This document shows positions 58,161 to 64,000 of a stretch of 64,000 nucleotides of DNA, in pieces; the stretch's first letter is position 1, and each line of letters starts with the position of its first letter. Source of the DNA: Scylla paramamosain (taxonomy: Eukaryota > Arthropoda > Malacostraca > Decapoda > Portunidae). The stretch covers positions 13,288,806 through 13,352,805 of the forward strand of contig NC_087156.1 in the NCBI RefSeq assembly GCF_035594125.1, in the 5' to 3' direction. Below the pieces are notes generated by a model. It was not told the origin of the DNA. It did not search any database and saw only the letters and a list, made by a program, of their open reading frames with translations. The position numbers were made by a program, and so were the translations under genes.

Positions 58161-59691
58161 ACTTTTACCAAGAACTTGCCTTGAAGTGTTTTTTACCTCC
58201 TTACAAAGCAAAACGCTATAACGCATGCAAAAAACTCCTTTATGGAGAAGCAGAATAACATTACTAAAAACATGTGTTTTAAGTGTTTTTGATCATGTTA
58301 CCTATAAAAACGCTTAGATACATGCAAAGAATCCTATGTTTGGGAAACGAAAGGACATTACGAGAAACGTGTATTAGGACCGTTTTTAAAATCCTTAAGT
58401 ACCAAAACGTTAAAACCCACAAATAACACTCTTTATAGAGAAAAAAAATAAAATAAATAAAAAAATAGCTTTTTTTTATATTGATTTTCAGAGGTACCAA
58501 GATGCCAAAATTCTGCCAAAATTCAGGGAATTTATGTGGAAAAAAGAACATTATCAAAAAAGTTAATTATGGCTTTTTCGGATATTTATGTACCAAACTC
58601 TAAAGTGCATGTCGCCTATATAAGGAAGTTAAACGACTTTATGAGAAACCTGTCTTTTCAGTGTTTTTCAGCATGTTAGGCACTAAAACGATAAATAATA
58701 TGGAAGTCAGTCAATATGTGAATCCAAAACAAAATTACTGAAAACGTGTCTTTCCAGTGTTTTACGTAGAAAAACGCTAAAACGGATGCAAACCAGCAAA
58801 TATGAAGAAATAGAATAACATTACCAAAAAGTGTTTTTGAGCTTTTCACCTACAAAAAACGCGCAAATGGATGGAAAGCACTCTATATTGGGAAACAAAA
58901 GGACATTACGAGAAACGTGTATAATGAGTGTTTTATAGTTTCACAAGAACCACAAGGGAAAAAACGCAAAAACTCGTATATATAGAGAAGTTTCTTACAT
59001 ACCAAAACGCTAAAACTCATGAATAACACTTTTAATTGGAAAACAGAGCTACCTTACCAAATGTGTGTATTTTGAGTGTTTTCACATTCTTAGTTACGAA
59101 AATCCCAAATTACATGCGAAACTAGCTTTATGTGGGAAAAAAATGACATTACCAGAAAAGTGTCTTTTCAGCGTTTTTGAGCGTTATATGCAACAAAACA
59201 CTAAAAAGCAGAAAAATCACATTACATTGGAATAAAACCAAATTTTACAAAGAACTTGCCTTTAAGTGTTTCTTAACTCCTTACATACCAAAACGCTAAA
59301 CGCATGCAAAACAACCTTTATGGAGAAACAGAATAACATTACCAAAAACATGTATTTTGAGTGTTTTTGATCATGTTACCTATAAAATCGCTTAAATACA
59401 TGCAAAGAACGCTATGTTTGTGAAACGAAAATCGTGTATTATGAGTATTTTTAAGTTCCTTAAGTACCAAAAATCTAAAACCCACAAATAACACTCTTTA
59501 TAGAGAAAAAAAATAATAAAAAAAATAGATTTTTTTTTTTGTTATTCATCTTCATAGGTACCGAGATGCCAAAATTCTGAGAAAATTCAGGGAAATTATG
59601 TGAAAAAAAACAAAAAAATTTTTTTTTAGCTTTTTCCGGAGTTATGTACGAAACCCGGAAGTGCATGCAAAGCCAACTATATGGGGAAATT

Positions 59692-62462
<2,771 letters not shown>

Positions 62463-62968
62463 ATTAGCACATCCATTTAGGCGTTTTGGTTTCTAAAAAG
62501 CTGGAAAACGCTTAAATCATACGTTTTTGGTAATGTCTCCCGATAAAGGCTATTGTGCTCGCGTTTTAGCATTTTGGAACGTAAGAAGCTCAAAAACACT
62601 CAAAAGACACCATTTTGATAATGTTGTTTTGATTTTTATATAGAGTGTCTTACATGCTCTTTAGAGTTTTGGTGCCTAACGCTGAAGAGCTCCGAAATAA
62701 AATTTTTTCTGGGAATGTCATCTCTTTACCCTATAGAGGGTAAAATGGATGAATTTTTGCGTATTGGTACGTAATAAGCTGAAAAACATTCAAAATACAC
62801 GTTTTTGGCAATATTATTCTGTTTCTCCATGAAGTTTCTTTTCTATGCATTATAGTGTTTTGGTACGTAAAAAGCTGAAAACACTCAAAAGACACGTTTT
62901 TGTTTGTTTCTCCAGTATAGCTTACTTTGCATGCACTTTGGCGTTTTCGAAAACACCACTAATACATG
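62463..62968 (-). repeat. Reverse satellite block within forward array
   Basis: Five or so monomers in reverse orientation, mirroring 24228-24700. No gene. Confidence 0.75.
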
Positions 62969-64000
62969 TTTTTGTACCCTAAATGAGGAAAGGAAACGCG
63001 ATTTCCAGAAAAGTGCCTTTTGAATGTTTATTGGCGTGCTAGGCACCAAAACGCTAAAAAGCATGGAAAGCACCCTATAAAAGAAAACAAAACAACTTAA
63101 CCAAAAACGTCTGTTTTCAGTGTTTTTGAGTTTCTTACCGAAACGCTAAATCGCATGAAAAAAAAAAAAAACATGGAGAAATAATATTATCAAAAACAAA
63201 TATTTCGAGTGCTTTTGAGTTAGTTAAGTAGAAAAACGCCAAAATGCATATATAGTATCTTAAATGGGAAAATGAAAAGACATTAATAAAATGTGTACTA
63301 TTGGTGTTTTTTTTTTTTTAACTTATTAGGTACGAAGTCGCTAAAATGCATGAATAACACTCTATATAAAATAACATTACCAAAAACGTATATTTTCAGT
63401 GTTTTCACATTGTTATGAATGAAAACGCCATAATGCATGTAAAGCCCCCTATTTGGGAAAAGGAAACGAGATTTCCGAAACGTGTCTAAAATGTGTTCTT
63501 CAGCGTGTTAGGCACAAAAATGCTAAAAAGCATACAAATCACCTGATATGGGAATACAAAACAACATTAAAAAAACGTTTCTTTTGAGTGTCCTACGTAC
63601 CAAAACGATAAAAAAAAAAATCCATCCTTTATCCTCCATCCTTTATGGAGATCCTTTATGGGGATCCTTTATCCTCCATCCTTTATGGAGAAACAGAATA
63701 ACGTTACCCAAAAACAAGTATTTTTAATGTTTTATAAGATTGTTACGTAAAAAAAAAGCCTAAATGAATCGAAAATACCCTATATGGGAAAAATCAAGAC
63801 ATTACGAGAAACGTGTATTATGAGTGTTTTTGACCTTCTTAGTATCAAAAGGGTAAAACGCATGAATAACGCTCTATATGGAGAAAAGAACAATATTGCC
63901 ACAAAAAAAAAACGTGCATTTTGAGTGTTATGACATTGTTAGTTACCAAAAAGCCAAAATGCATGCAAAGACCCATATATACTCGTAGATATATGAAACG
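62969..64000 (+). repeat. Divergent satellite monomers, forward, to window end
   Basis: Forward monomers following the a-b-c-d-e order. Tails such as 'gatttccgaaacg', then 'gggaatacaaaacaacatta', then 'ggagaaacagaataacg', then 'gacattacgagaaacg' appear in sequence. The array continues past the window. Confidence 0.8.
63624..63690 (+). repeat. 40-bp tandem duplication around TCCTTTATGGAG
   Basis: The same 27-bp segment is present at 63624-63650 and 63664-63690, with a partial copy between. The paralogous place in arm C (about 23570) has a single 'tctccataaagga', so the duplication is specific to this arm. Confidence 0.88.

Larger units (their letters stand above)
33181..59691 (+). repeat. HOR satellite block 3 (11-monomer, ~1.11-kb unit)
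   Basis: The anchor 'acaaataacactctttat' recurs near 34000, 35605, 36675, 37776, 38889, 40003, 44433, 45853, 49580, 50655, 51763, 55318, 56170, 57292, 58424 and 59487. 37776, 38889 and 40003 are 1113 and 1114 bp apart, and removing each LINE restores about 1.11 kb. Recognisable monomers in order: ctccttatatacc; gatcatgttacctata; gttccttaagtacc; cttcataggtaccgagatgcc; ggactgttatgtacc; cagcatgttaggcacc; tttacgtagaaaaacg; gagcttgttacctac; cttagataccaaaatgctg; cattcttagttacc; gcgtgttaggcaataaagc. Some units have deletions, duplications or inversions. No gene apart from the two LINEs. Confidence 0.92.

Noticed and set aside
33181..59691. CENP-B box in the monomers
   Set aside because: I looked for the TTCG....A..CGGG pattern and found no consistent match in the recurring monomers.

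Overview
The window looks like eukaryotic, AT-rich, repeat-dominated DNA with no recognisable host gene. The two kinds of non-LTR retrotransposon (a CR1/L2-like LINE and a jockey-like LINE), the very long (AT)n and (AC)n microsatellites and the satellite background suggest an arthropod, most probably a decapod crustacean. That placement rests on family resemblance, not on a search.

Almost all of the sequence is one satellite family. Its monomer is about 97-100 bp, with recognisable blocks in order: GAGTGTTTTTGAGC, GGTACC, AAAACGC, GCATGCAAA, CTATATGG, AACATTACCAAAAACG. Blocks of monomers run in either orientation and switch strand at defined points. Two grades of organisation are visible. (1) 'Divergent' domains (3196-10374, 19506-33180, 59874-64000) hold older monomers, in places following a five-monomer cycle (a-b-c-d-e, about 0.5 kb). 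(2) Higher-order-repeat (HOR) domains (1-3195 minus, 10375-19505 minus, 33181-59691 plus) have a unit of about 1.11 kb made of eleven monomers. It reads as two five-monomer cycles plus one extra hybrid monomer carrying an A-tract/T-tract.

Large-scale structure: 1-8908 is an inverted copy of 25835-36705, and 23350-25837 is an inverted copy of 61443-64000. The two inverted duplications meet at the same point, about 25,836. A 0.43-kb micro-inversion inside the HOR recurs at three places.

Four LINE insertions sit in the satellite. They are a nearly complete CR1/L2-like element at 10966-15150 (SGNH-esterase ORF1; endonuclease-RT ORF2 with one frameshift), a truncated relative at 19640-21299 (minus), a jockey-like element at 40966-44286 (one internal TGA; a perfect 31-bp hairpin at its 5' end), and a 5'-truncated, multiply broken copy of it at 46503-49082 (minus). 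The two jockey-like copies face each other. Both autonomous-looking elements would encode APE-type endonuclease and reverse transcriptase for target-primed reverse transcription.

The long microsatellites (6364, 9479, 25132, 28052, 59692) appear to have grown out of short AT- or AC-rich motifs present in every monomer. The many short open frames elsewhere are accidental reading of satellite monomers. The most notable thing here is the layered, rearranged satellite architecture, which would suit a pericentromeric or heterochromatic block; that location is inference only.
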